From NCBI GenBank assembly GCA_016165875.1, contig JABBOT010000080.1, positions 1,243,667 to 1,307,666 of the forward strand: a stretch of 64,000 bases of DNA, read 5' to 3'. Below, in pieces: positions 21,577 through 32,030 of the stretch (positions are counted from its first letter, which is position 1; every line of letters starts with the position of its first letter). Below the pieces are notes generated by a model. The model was given only the letters and a program-made list of their open reading frames with translations. It was not told the origin of the DNA and searched no databases. Source of the stretch: Acanthopleura granulata. Its lineage: Eukaryota > Mollusca > Polyplacophora > Chitonida > Chitonidae. The position numbers were made by a program, and so were the translations under genes.

Positions 21577-22588
21577 CTACATCATCATAGATCGCTTCCT
21601 CTTAACGCTTGCAATGTGTGTTAAGGACCTGGTATTGGCTGAACGATTCCTCTTGTTGGCAAACCACTTTTTCACTTGTTCCTGAGATAAACCACCTGCT
21701 CTAGCTAAGCTTTCACTCTCAATGGGTGTAGGGTAAGGATGGTCGATGTGCTGCACATACCACTGCTCCAACAATCGGATGGATGATTTAGACAAAAGGG
21801 ATCTGGTTCTTAAACCAATAGATCTCCGGGTGATGTGGGCAGCCAAGTCCTGGGCGTCTTTACTCATAACGGTATGTCCGATGCCACTGTCTTCTAATAA
21901 GGTGACGCTGGTCTCTACCCTGTCTATAATGAGGCCTAGTTCCTGGTCGTAGTAATGGTTTAGAAGCCCTTTCGTCTGGGGCTGTGAGTCGCCTAGCATA
22001 AGACTGCGGTATCTCTCAGTCTCCACTAAGGCTGTCTGGTACTTGTAAAAGTCCTGTAGCTCCCGGACCCTTTCTGGTTGATGGGATTGGAGTTTATTCA
22101 GTCTGCACAACAGTTTGGGCTATCATGGGTTCAGACTGAGACAGCAAAGTGCTTTGAAAGAGGTTTACAGGCAAACATCTGTCCTGGCATTCCATCTCTA
22201 GGGCTGTCCTCAAGTCTTTTGGAAGGGCAGGGTTTTGTAAAACTGGGTATTGCCAAGACAAGGGCAAATAATCTCCTGGTCGACATTCTGTCACAGGGCT
22301 GGGGCAACTTTCTGTCTTGACTGTGACCTGCCCCGATTCAAGCTGACAGCGATGATTATCGAGGCCATGGACGGACTCCACTTGGCTTTTAAATGCTATA
22401 CTTGATGGTTCAGACTTAATGTCACCCTGGAAATTTTCTTTCGACGTGCAAGGCGACGATATACCGACGAGGTCGCACAGTGTTTGCAAAACATCTTTGC
22501 AAGCGTCATCCTTTGAAATAGTCCTCTCAACGCCTGTAGCTGATTGGGAGCAAAGGTTTTGGTGACTGGAGAAGTTACAAAGTGCCAT
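21577..22588 (-). pseudogene. TALE-class homeobox, array copy 3, frameshifted by an 8-bp deletion
   Basis: Relative to its sister copies this unit lacks 8 bp (TCTCTCTG or an equivalent phasing) near 22118. The frame from the ATG (22586-22588) therefore ends after 164 codons. The first 157 match the family (R80, N119, A129) and the remainder is out of frame. The homeodomain half is still open as a separate frame (21577-22110), but it has no ATG at its start: the first codons are TTG TGC AGA, and the next in-frame ATG lies well downstream. Everything else in the unit is intact. The result would be a truncated protein without a DNA-binding domain, or a short homeodomain-only protein if an internal ATG were used. 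The deletion removes part of a CT-rich run, so a sequencing or assembly error is also possible. Confidence 0.85.
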
Positions 22589-24065
22589 AATAGTTCAGCG
22601 ATTTGTGCTTAGTTAAATTCCACTTGCAAAAGTGACACTTAAAACTCAATGTCGGTTGGCTTTAAAGCAAGTGGTGTCTTACCTGCTGAGTAGATAGGAG
22701 CAATTTGATTGGTCAGTGAGGTGATTGATATTTAGGCTGAACTGATGAACTCGTTCCATGCGAACTGATGTTCACCTTTCCCGTTGTGTGGCTTAACATT
22801 TGTTAAGGCCTTAAGGCTTTACCAACTGTGGTAGATTTACTAGCCTATAAACTGGGTGGCCGACATGGGGGGTAAGTGTAATGACTCACACGAAATTGTC
22901 TTAAACTGTTGCCTGCAGAGGTGATGAAGCCATTCTGCTGGAATACGTTTCTGTCAAAGGCTGAGAGCAATTCATATTCCAGGGAATATTGCTGGATAAA
23001 TCTGTGTGGCTTTGGAAAGTGGTAGTATGCAGTCAGTGAATTATCCCAAGTTAAAGATTCCTATCGCCAGCCTAAGAAGAGAAGCTTACATATTACATAT
23101 TCCCAATTTTACACACAGGAAGTGAAAATATTGAAGATTGGTTGCAGGTAGCTGGCTCTGGTATTGCGTTTATGCACTGTTTTACTTTAGGCTGTCCTCT
23201 AATGGTAGGCTAGTAGACTTTCCTTGTTTCAAATAAGTGAAGAATACATTAAAATGCAGTGATAAGTTTCAAATGGTGTTGACGGTCAACCAATGATTTG
23301 GCTCGGTGTGAACTGATGCTCACCTTTCCTGGTTTGTTGAGCCTTTGCAGATGTGAAGGTGCTGATGCTTTAGTAACTGTATCAGATTCACTTCCCCAAC
23401 ACAATGGGTGGGCGGGCTTGATTGGGGTGGGGATACGTGCAGTGATTCTATTATTTCTGAAACTGTCTTAAACTGTACACAGCAGAGGTGATGAAGCCAT
23501 TATGTCGAAGTTCGTCTACATCTAAGGATGAGAGAACTTCATATACCAGGGTCAATGACTGGATAATTCTGTGTGGTTTAGCAAGTGGCAATACTTAGTC
23601 AATGAATTATTTGATGATGAATATTATAGGCGCAGACCAAATAATATCCTATATTACATGTTCCCAATTTTACATGTAGAAAGTCCAAGGTTTGATGACT
23701 GATTACAAGTAGATATTTCCTTGAGTGGTGATGGACCCATTTCGTATTGTGCAACATGTATTTTATGTAACGTTTTGCTTTAAGCTGGCTTAAAACCGTA
23801 CCCTTCGAGGTTTTGCTTGTTTCAAATAACCGAAGGTGCGTCGGAAATTCGACTACAGTCATCTTCATTTTTTCAACATCAGATCATGCAATATCTGAAA
23901 AGAATAAAAATTTAACTTTGTGAGGATAACAGGACAAAATCAATCTTCAACTTAACTCGTTTTAATATTGTTTTTATCTCGTTGTTTTCATTAACATGTC
24001 GTATTGTAGCACTATAATGACTGAAAAAAGAAAAGCACTGCATTTACAATTGAAAAGGTTTCAAG

Positions 24066-25085
24066 CTACATCATCATAGATCGCTTCCTCTTAACGCTTG
24101 CAATGTGTGTTAAGGACCTGGTATTGGCTGAACGATTCCTCTTGTTGGCAAACCACTTTTTCACTTGTTCCTGAGATAAACCACCTGCTCTAGCTAAGCT
24201 TTCACTCTCAATGGGTGTAGGGTAAGGATGGTCGATGTGCTGCACATACCACTGCTCCAACAATCGGATGGATGATTTAGACAAAAGGGATCTGGTTCTT
24301 AAACCAATAGATCTCCGGGTGATGTGGGCAGCCAAGTCCTGGGCGTCTTTACTCATAACGGTATGTCCGATGCCACTGTCTTCTAATAAGGTGACGCTGG
24401 TCTCTACCCTGTCTATAATGAGGCCTAGTTCCTGGTCGTAGTAATGGTTTAGAAGCCCTTTCGTCTGGGGCTGTGAGTCGCCTAGCATAAGACTGCGGTA
24501 TCTCTCAGTCTCCACTAAGGCTGTCTGGTACTTGTAAAAGTCCTGTAGCTCCCGGACCCTTTCTGGTTGATGGGATTGGAGTTTATTCAGTCTGCACAAC
24601 AGTTTGGTCTCTCTGGCTATCATGGGTTCAGACTGAGACAGCAAAGTGCTTTGAAAGAGGTTTACAGGCAAACATCTGTCCTGGCATTCCATCTCTAGGG
24701 CTGTCCTCAAGTCTTTTGGAAGGGCAGGGTTTTGTAAAACTGGGTATTGCCAAGACAAGGGCAAATAATCTCCTGGTCGACATTCTGTCACAGGGCTGGG
24801 GCAACTTTCTGTCTTGACTGTGACCTGCCCCGATTCAAGCTGACAGCGATGATTATCGAGGCCATGGACGGACTCCACTTGGCTTTTAAATGCTATACTT
24901 GATGGTTCAGACTTAATGTCACCCTGGAAATTTTCTTTCGACGTGCAAGGCGACGATATACCGACGAGGTCGCACAGTGTTTGCAAAACATCTTTGCAAG
25001 CGTCATCCTTTGAAATAGTCCTCTCAACGCCTGTAGCTGATTGGGAGCAAAGGTTTTGGTGACTGGAGAAGTTACAAAGTGCCAT
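24066..25085 (-). CDS. TALE-class homeobox protein, array copy 4
   Basis: Intact 339-codon frame. The protein has R80 like copies 1 and 3, but N119, A129 and T290 like copies 2, 5 and 6, so it shares variants with non-neighbouring units. The homeodomain is identical to copies 2, 3, 5 and 6. Its upstream flank carries private differences from its neighbours, such as GGCATAACATTTG in place of GGCTTAACATTTG near 25289, showing that it is a real separate unit rather than an assembly duplicate. Confidence 0.88.
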   Translation of the reverse strand: MALCNFSSHQNLCSQSATGVERTISKDDACKDVLQTLCDLVGISSPCTSKENFQGDIKSEPSSIAFKSQVESVHGLDNHRCQLESGQVTVKTESCPSPVTECRPGDYLPLSWQYPVLQNPALPKDLRTALEMECQDRCLPVNLFQSTLLSQSEPMIARETKLLCRLNKLQSHQPERVRELQDFYKYQTALVETERYRSLMLGDSQPQTKGLLNHYYDQELGLIIDRVETSVTLLEDSGIGHTVMSKDAQDLAAHITRRSIGLRTRSLLSKSSIRLLEQWYVQHIDHPYPTPIESESLARAGGLSQEQVKKWFANKRNRSANTRSLTHIASVKRKRSMMM

Positions 25086-26562
25086 AATAGTTCAGCGATT
25101 TGTGCTTAGTTAAATTCCACTTGCAAAAGTGACACTTAAAACTCAATGTCGGTTGGCTTTAAAGCAAGTGGTGTCTTACCTGCTGAGTAGATAGGAGCAA
25201 TTTGATTGGTCAGTGAGGTGATTGATATTTAGGCTGAACTGATGAACTCGTTCCATGCGAACTGATGTTCACCTTTCCCGTTGTGTGGCATAACATTTGT
25301 TAAGGCCTTAAGGCTTTACCAACTGTGGTAGATTTACTAGCCTATAAACTGGGTGGCCGACATGGGGGGTAAGTGTAATGACTCACACGAAATTGTCTCA
25401 AACTGTTGCCTGCAGAGGTGATGAAGCCATTCTGCTGGAATACGTTTCTGTCAAAGGCTGAGAGCAATTCATATTTCAGGGAATATTGCTGGATAAATCT
25501 GTGTGGCTTTGGAAAGTGGTAGTATGCAGTCAGTGAATTATCCCAAGTTAAAGATTCCTATCGCCAGCCTAAGAAGAGAAGCTTACATATTACATATTCC
25601 CAATTTTACACACAGGAAGTGAAAATATTGAAGATTGGTTGCAGGTAGCTGCCTCTGGTATTGCGTTTATGCACTGTTTTACTTTAGGCTGTCCTCTAAT
25701 GGTAGGCTAGTAGACTTTCCTTGTTTCAAATAAGTGAAGAATACATTAAAATGCAGTGATAAGTTTCAAATGGTGTTGACGGTCAACCAATGATTTGGCT
25801 CGGTGTGAACTGATGCTCACCTTTCCTGGTTTGTTGAGCCTTTGCAGATGTGAAGGTGCTGATGCTTTAGTAACTGTATCAGATTCACTTCCCGAACACA
25901 ATGGGTGGGCGGGCTTGATTGGGGTGGGGATACGTGCAGTGATTCTATTATTTCTGAAACTGTCTTAAACTGTACACAGCAGAGGTCATGAAGCCATTAT
26001 GTCGAAGTTCGTCTACATCTAAGGATGAGAGAACTTCATATACCAGGGTCAATGACTGGATAATTCTGTGTGGTTTAGCAAGTGGCAATACTTAGTCAAT
26101 GAATTATTTGATGATGAATATTATAGGCGCAGACCAAATAATATCCTATATTACATGTTCCCAATTTTACATGTAGAAAGTCCAAGGTTTGATGACTGAT
26201 TACAAGTAGATATTTCCTTGAGTGGTGATGGACCCATTTCGTATTGTGCAACATGTATTTTATGTAACGTTTTGCTTTAAGCTGGCTTAAAACCGTACCC
26301 TTCGAGGTTTTGCTTGTTTCAAATAACCGAAGGTGCGTCGGAAATTCGACTACAGTCATCTTCATTTTTTCAACATCAGATCATGCAATATCTGAAAAGA
26401 ATAAAAATTTAACTTTGTGAGGATAACAGGACAAAATCAATCTTCAACTTAACTCGTTTTAATATTGTTTTTATCTCGTTGTTTTCATTAACATGTCGTA
26501 TTGTAGCACTATAATGACTGAAAAAAGAAAAGCACTGCATTTACAATTGAAAAGGTTTCAAG

Positions 26563-27582
26563 CTACATCATCATAGATCGCTTCCTCTTAACGCTTGCAA
26601 TGTGTGTTAAGGACCTGGTATTGGCTGAACGATTCCTCTTGTTGGCAAACCACTTTTTCACTTGTTCCTGAGATAAACCACCTGCTCTAGCTAAGCTTTC
26701 ACTCTCAATGGGTGTAGGGTAAGGATGGTCGATGTGCTGCACATACCACTGCTCCAACAATCGGATGGATGATTTAGACAAAAGGGATCTGGTTCTTAAA
26801 CCAATAGATCTCCGGGTGATGTGGGCAGCCAAGTCCTGGGCGTCTTTACTCATAACGGTATGTCCGATGCCACTGTCTTCTAATAAGGTGACGCTGGTCT
26901 CTACCCTGTCTATAATGAGGCCTAGTTCCTGGTCGTAGTAATGGTTTAGAAGCCCTTTCGTCTGGGGCTGTGAGTCGCCTAGCATAAGACTGCGGTATCT
27001 CTCAGTCTCCACTAAGGCTGTCTGGTACTTGTAAAAGTCCTGTAGCTCCCGGACCCTTTCTGGTTGATGGGATTGGAGTTTATTCAGTCTGCACAACAGT
27101 TTGGTCTCTCTGGCTATCATGGGTTCAGACTGAGACAGCAAAGTGCTTTGAAAGAGGTTTACAGGCAAACATCTGTCCTGGCATTCCATCTCTAGGGCTG
27201 TCCTCAAGTCTTTTGGAAGGGCAGGGTTTTGTAAAACTGGGTATTGCCAAGACAAGGGCAAATAATCTCCTGGTCGACATTCTGTCACAGGGCTGGGGCA
27301 ACTTTCTGTCTTGACTGTGACCTGCCCCGATTCAAGCTGACAGTGATGATTATCGAGGCCATGGACGGACTCCACTTGGCTTTTAAATGCTATACTTGAT
27401 GGTTCAGACTTAATGTCGCCCTGGAAATTTTCTTTCGACGTGCAAGGCGACGATATACCGACGAGGTCGCACAGTGTTTGCAAAACATCTTTGCAAGCGT
27501 CATCCTTTGAAATAGTCCTCTCAACGCCTGTAGCTGATTGGGAGCAAAGGTTTTGGTCACTGGAGAAGTTACAAAGTGCCAT
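26563..27582 (-). CDS. TALE-class homeobox protein, array copy 5
   Basis: Intact 339-codon frame. Unique H9D change (SSDQN instead of SSHQN), from a single base change at 27558 (GGTCACTGG in place of GGTGACTGG on the plus strand), plus a synonymous change near 27418 (GTCGCC for GTCACC). It carries H80, N119, A129 and T290. The homeodomain is unchanged. Upstream, TATTTAAGGTGAAC (27723-27736) replaces the TATTTAGGCTGAAC of units 1-4; the same variant occurs upstream of copy 6. Confidence 0.88.
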   Translation of the reverse strand: MALCNFSSDQNLCSQSATGVERTISKDDACKDVLQTLCDLVGISSPCTSKENFQGDIKSEPSSIAFKSQVESVHGLDNHHCQLESGQVTVKTESCPSPVTECRPGDYLPLSWQYPVLQNPALPKDLRTALEMECQDRCLPVNLFQSTLLSQSEPMIARETKLLCRLNKLQSHQPERVRELQDFYKYQTALVETERYRSLMLGDSQPQTKGLLNHYYDQELGLIIDRVETSVTLLEDSGIGHTVMSKDAQDLAAHITRRSIGLRTRSLLSKSSIRLLEQWYVQHIDHPYPTPIESESLARAGGLSQEQVKKWFANKRNRSANTRSLTHIASVKRKRSMMM

Positions 27583-29059
27583 AATAGTTCAGCGATTTGT
27601 GCTTAGTTAAATTCCACTTGCAAAAGTGACACTTAAAACTCAATGTCGGTTGGCTTTAAAGCAAGTGGTGTCTTACCTGCTGAGTAGATAGGAGCAATTT
27701 GATTGGTCAGTGAGGTGATTGATATTTAAGGTGAACTGATGAACTCGTTCCATGCGAACTGATGTTCACCTTTCCCGTTGTGTGGCTTAACATTTGTCAA
27801 GGCCTTAAGGCTTTACCAACTGTGGTAGATTTACTAGCCTATAAACTGGGTGGCCGACATGGGGGGTAAGTGTAATGACTCACACGAAATTGTCTTAAAC
27901 TGTTGCCTGCAGAGGTGATGAAGCCATTCTGCTGGAATACGTTTCTGTCAAAGGCTGAGAGCAATTCATATTCCAGGGAATATTGCTGGATAAATCTGTG
28001 TGGCTTTGGAAAGTGGTAGTATGCAGTCAGTGAATTATCCCAAGTTAAAGATTCCTATCGCCAGCCTAAGAAGAGAAGCTTACATATTACATATTCCCAA
28101 TTTTACACACAGGAAGTGAAAATATTGAAGATTGGTTGCAGGTAGCTGGCTCTGGTATTGCGTTTATGCACTGTTTTACTTTAGGCTGTCCTCTAATGGT
28201 AGGCTAGTAGACTTTCCTTGTTTCAAATAAGTGAAGAATACATTAAAATGCAGTGATAAGTTTCAAATGGTGTTGACGGTCAACCAATGATTTGGCTCGG
28301 TGTGAACTGATGCTCACCTTTCCTGGTTTGTTGAGCCTTTGCAGATGTGAAGGTGCTGATGCTTTAGTAACTGTATCAGATTCACTTCCCCAACACAATG
28401 GGTGGGCGGGCTTGATTGGGGTGGGGATACGTGCAGTGATTCTATTATTTCTGAAACTGTCTTAAACTGTACACAGCAGAGGTCATGAAGCCATTATGTC
28501 GAAGTTCGTCTACATCTAAGGATGAGAGAACTTCATATACCAGGGTCAATGACTGGATAATTCTGTGTGGTTTAGCAAGTGGCAATACTTAGTCAATGAA
28601 TTATTTGATGATGAATATTATAGGCGCAGACCAAATAATATCCTATATTACATGTTCCCAATTTTACATGTAGAAAGTCCAAGGTTTGATGACTGATTAC
28701 AAGTAGATATTTCCTTGAGTGGTGATGGACCCATTTCGTATTGTGCAACATGTATTTTATGTAACGTTTTGCTTTAAGCTGGCTTAAAACCGTACCCTTC
28801 GAGGTTTTGCTTGTTTCAAATAACCGAAGGTGCGTCGGAAATTCGACTACAGTCATCTTCATTTTTTCAACATCAGATCATGCAATATCTGAAAAGAATA
28901 AAAATTTAACTTTGTGAGGATAACAGGACAAAATCAATCTTCAACTTAACTCGTTTTAATATTGTTTTTATCTCGTTGTTTTCATTAACATGTCGTATTG
29001 TAGCACTATAATGACTGAAAAAAGAAAAGCACTGCATTTACAATTGAAAAGGTTTCAAG

Positions 29060-30079
29060 CTACATCATCATAGATCGCTTCCTCTTAACGCTTGCAATGT
29101 GTGTTAAGGACCTGGTATTGGCTGAACGATTCCTCTTGTTGGCAAACCACTTTTTCACTTGTTCCTGAGATAAACCACCTGCTCTAGCTAAGCTTTCACT
29201 CTCAATGGGTGTAGGGTAAGGATGGTCGATGTGCTGCACATACCACTGCTCCAACAATCGGATGGATGATTTAGACAAAAGGGATCTGGTTCTTAAACCA
29301 ATAGATCTCCGGGTGATGTGGGCAGCCAAGTCCTGGGCGTCTTTACTCATAACGGTATGTCCGATGCCACTGTCTTCTAATAAGGTGACGCTGGTCTCTA
29401 CCCTGTCTATAATGAGGCCTAGTTCCTGGTCGTAGTAATGGTTTAGAAGCCCTTTCGTCTGGGGCTGTGAGTCGCCTAGCATAAGACTGCGGTATCTCTC
29501 AGTCTCCACTAAGGCTGTCTGGTACTTGTAAAAGTCCTGTAGCTCCCGGACCCTTTCTGGTTGATGGGATTGGAGTTTATTCAGTCTGCACAACAGTTTG
29601 GTCTCTCTGGCTATCATGGGTTCAGACTGAGACAGCAAAGTGCTTTGAAAGAGGTTTACAGGCAAACATCTGTCCTGGCATTCCATCTCTAGGGCTGTCC
29701 TCAAGTCTTTTGGAAGGGCAGGGTTTTGTAAAACTGGGTATTGCCAAGACAAGGGCAAATAATCTCCTGGTCGACATTCTGTCACAGGGCTGGGGCAACT
29801 TTCTGTCTTGACTGTGACCTGCCCCGATTCAAGCTGACAGTGATGATTATCGAGGCCATGGACGGACTCCACTTGGCTTTTAAATGCTATACTTGATGGT
29901 TCAGACTTAATGTCACCCTGGAAATTTTCTTTCGACGTGCAAGGCGACGATATACCGACGAGGTCGCACAGTGTTTGCAAAACATCTTTGCAAGCGTCAT
30001 CCTTTGAAATAGTCCTCTCAACGCCTGTAGCTGATTGGGAGCAAAGGTTTTGGTGACTGGAGAAGTTACAAAGTGCCAT
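29060..30079 (-). CDS. TALE-class homeobox protein, array copy 6
   Basis: Intact 339-codon frame, with a protein identical to copy 2 (H80, N119, A129, T290). It is the upstream-most gene of the array. Its own 5' flank is complete for about 400 bp, then loses ~48 bp (near 30480) and diverges before ending at ~30928. The proximal promoter region shared by all units is intact, but part of the duplicated upstream block is missing. If that block carries enhancers, this copy could be expressed differently. Confidence 0.88.
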   Translation of the reverse strand: MALCNFSSHQNLCSQSATGVERTISKDDACKDVLQTLCDLVGISSPCTSKENFQGDIKSEPSSIAFKSQVESVHGLDNHHCQLESGQVTVKTESCPSPVTECRPGDYLPLSWQYPVLQNPALPKDLRTALEMECQDRCLPVNLFQSTLLSQSEPMIARETKLLCRLNKLQSHQPERVRELQDFYKYQTALVETERYRSLMLGDSQPQTKGLLNHYYDQELGLIIDRVETSVTLLEDSGIGHTVMSKDAQDLAAHITRRSIGLRTRSLLSKSSIRLLEQWYVQHIDHPYPTPIESESLARAGGLSQEQVKKWFANKRNRSANTRSLTHIASVKRKRSMMM

Positions 30080-30928
30080 AATAGTTCAGCGATTTGTGCT
30101 TAGTTAAATTCCACTTGCAAAAGTGACACTTAAAACTCAATGTCGGTTGGCTTTAAAGCAAGTGGTGTCTTACCTGCTGAGTAGATAGGAGCAATTTGAT
30201 TGGTCAGTGAGGTGATTGATATTTAAGGTGAACTGATGAACTCGTTCCATGCGAACTGATGTTCACCTTTCCCGTTGTGTGGCTTAACATTTGTTAAGGC
30301 CTTAAGGCTTTACCAACTGTGGTAGATTTACTAGCCTATAAACTGGGTGGCCGACATGGGGGGTAAGTGTAATGACTCACACGAAATTGTCTTAAACTGT
30401 TGCCTGCAGAGGTGATGAAGCCATTCTGCTGGAATACGTTTCTGTCAAAGGCTGAGAGCAATTCATATTCCAGGGAATATTATCCCAAGTTAAAGATTCC
30501 TATCGCCAGCCTAAGAAGAGAAGCTTACATATTACATATTCCCAATTTTACACACAGGAAGTGAAAATATTGAAGATTGGTTGCAGGTAGCTGGCTCTGG
30601 TATTGCGTTTATGCACTGTTTTACTTTAGGCTGTCCTCTAATGGTAGGCTAGTAGACTTTCCTTGTTTCAAATAAGTGAAGACTACATTAAAATGCAGTG
30701 ATAAGTTTCAAATGGTGTTGACGGTCAACCAATGATTTGGCTCGGTGTCAACTGATGTTCACCTTTCCTGGTTTGTTGAACTTTTACAGATGTGAAGGTG
30801 TTGATGCTTTAGTAACTGTATCAGATTCACTTCCCGAACAGAATGGATGGGTGGGGGTGATTGGGGTGAGATACGTGCAGTGACTCTATTATTTATGAAG
30901 CTGTCTTAAACTGTTCACTGCAGAGGTG

Positions 30929-31470
30929 CGATTGGATGTCTGCAAAAGGCTGACGTGATGATGATGATAAGAAGCAGTATTCTACATATCGGGCCTTTGT
31001 GTGTTCAACAAATAGTGCCGTTATTTTTTGTCATCGGTTGTATCTGTTGACGGTTTGCGTTAGCCTCGGCATGTAGGTTTTAAAAAAAACTATTAGCCCT
31101 ATGTCACATTTTTGTCAAGAATAACCACAATTCTTTGAATTCCATATAAAATTACCTATTATATCTCCCATTCCTTAACTGGGGCTTATCCTACACCAGC
31201 ACAGCTTTATAACAGTCTTATCTTGACAGATTGAGAAGTTATTGGTTTAATCCCTTTACCCTAGATGAGGTCAACGCCGCCTACCATACAAGGAGAAACG
31301 AGAAATCACGGCTCGAAAATTACATATAACAAACCTTTAATAGCCAAATTAATATAAATACAATCCCAAATTCGGAAACCCTGCTTGTCACACATTTTAT
31401 TCCTAAATTTCTTTCTCGACATTTCACTTCAATTGCAAGATTACTGCATCATCTATTGCTTCAATTTTCA
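30929..31470. other. Unassigned right flank of the homeobox array
   Basis: Homology to the tandem unit stops at 30928. I see no gene in this stretch. It includes a short GATGATGATGATAAG run (30956-30972) and AT-rich DNA without recognisable repeats. Confidence 0.35.
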
Positions 31471-32030
31471 GGTACAGGAATATCCGAAAGTTGGCTAGAT
31501 GGTACCACAGGAAATTTACATGATGTGCTAACTGGGTGGTAAGCGGTTACAATTTCTAGCCGTACACGCAGATGAGGTGGTTTTGTTCTGTACATTATTA
31601 ATCGGTTTGACTTTTGTGTCCGTGAGGATATTTTATATGCAGATACAAATAATTAAGGAAACTGTGAATGACAGTTTAAAGGAGATAAAATGATAAAGGA
31701 GAAAAATAATAAGACCTCTTCGAATGGAATTGTGTGCAACATTTAATGAACTAATGGCATTCATTCTTCAAACCTGAAAAGGGAAAGTTCCTTATCACCG
31801 GTGACTTCAATACACAACAAATCACCTCCAAGCAACTGATTTCCTAGATTTTATGTAGACGCACTATTTCTTCCCTAAAATTATAAAACCCAGAAGAGTT
31901 ACTTGCTCCACAGTGAGGCTGAGAGAAATTACATTTCAACATTTTCACCATGATAATGTCCTTTTTGAGATACTTCTTACTGACATCAGCGATCATTTCC
32001 TAATATTTGATATACACCTATCATCCGGAC
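31471..32030 (+). mobile_element. Relict LINE endonuclease domain (CR1/Jockey-like)
   Basis: Three hallmark motifs of AP-type LINE endonucleases occur in order with normal spacing: ISESWLDG (~31480), LITGDFN (~31791-31811) and TDISDHFLIF (~31979-32011). They lie in different reading frames with stops between, so it is an old, broken fragment. It is clearly distinct from the I-type LINE at 9-15 kb: the motif wording (SESWLDG, ISDHFLIF) is that of CR1/Jockey-group elements. No reverse transcriptase remains beyond it. Confidence 0.6.

Larger units (their letters stand above)
15378..30928 (-). repeat. Tandem array of a ~2,497-bp unit, six gene copies plus a partial flank
   Basis: Successive gene ends are spaced 2497, 2496, 2489, 2497 and 2497 bp apart, and the sequence between them is nearly identical. 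Homology to the unit starts at 15378 (AAGTGTAATGACTCAC) and stops abruptly near 30928 (GCAGAGGTG), which leaves a seventh partial unit without a gene on the right. The outermost flanks are the most diverged: 15378-15960 on the left, and on the right 30480-30928, where a ~48-bp deletion occurs near 30480. That is expected if the inside of the array is homogenised and the edges are not. All genes point left (minus strand). Copy number in the real genome may differ, because arrays of this kind are easily collapsed or expanded in assembly. Confidence 0.95.
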
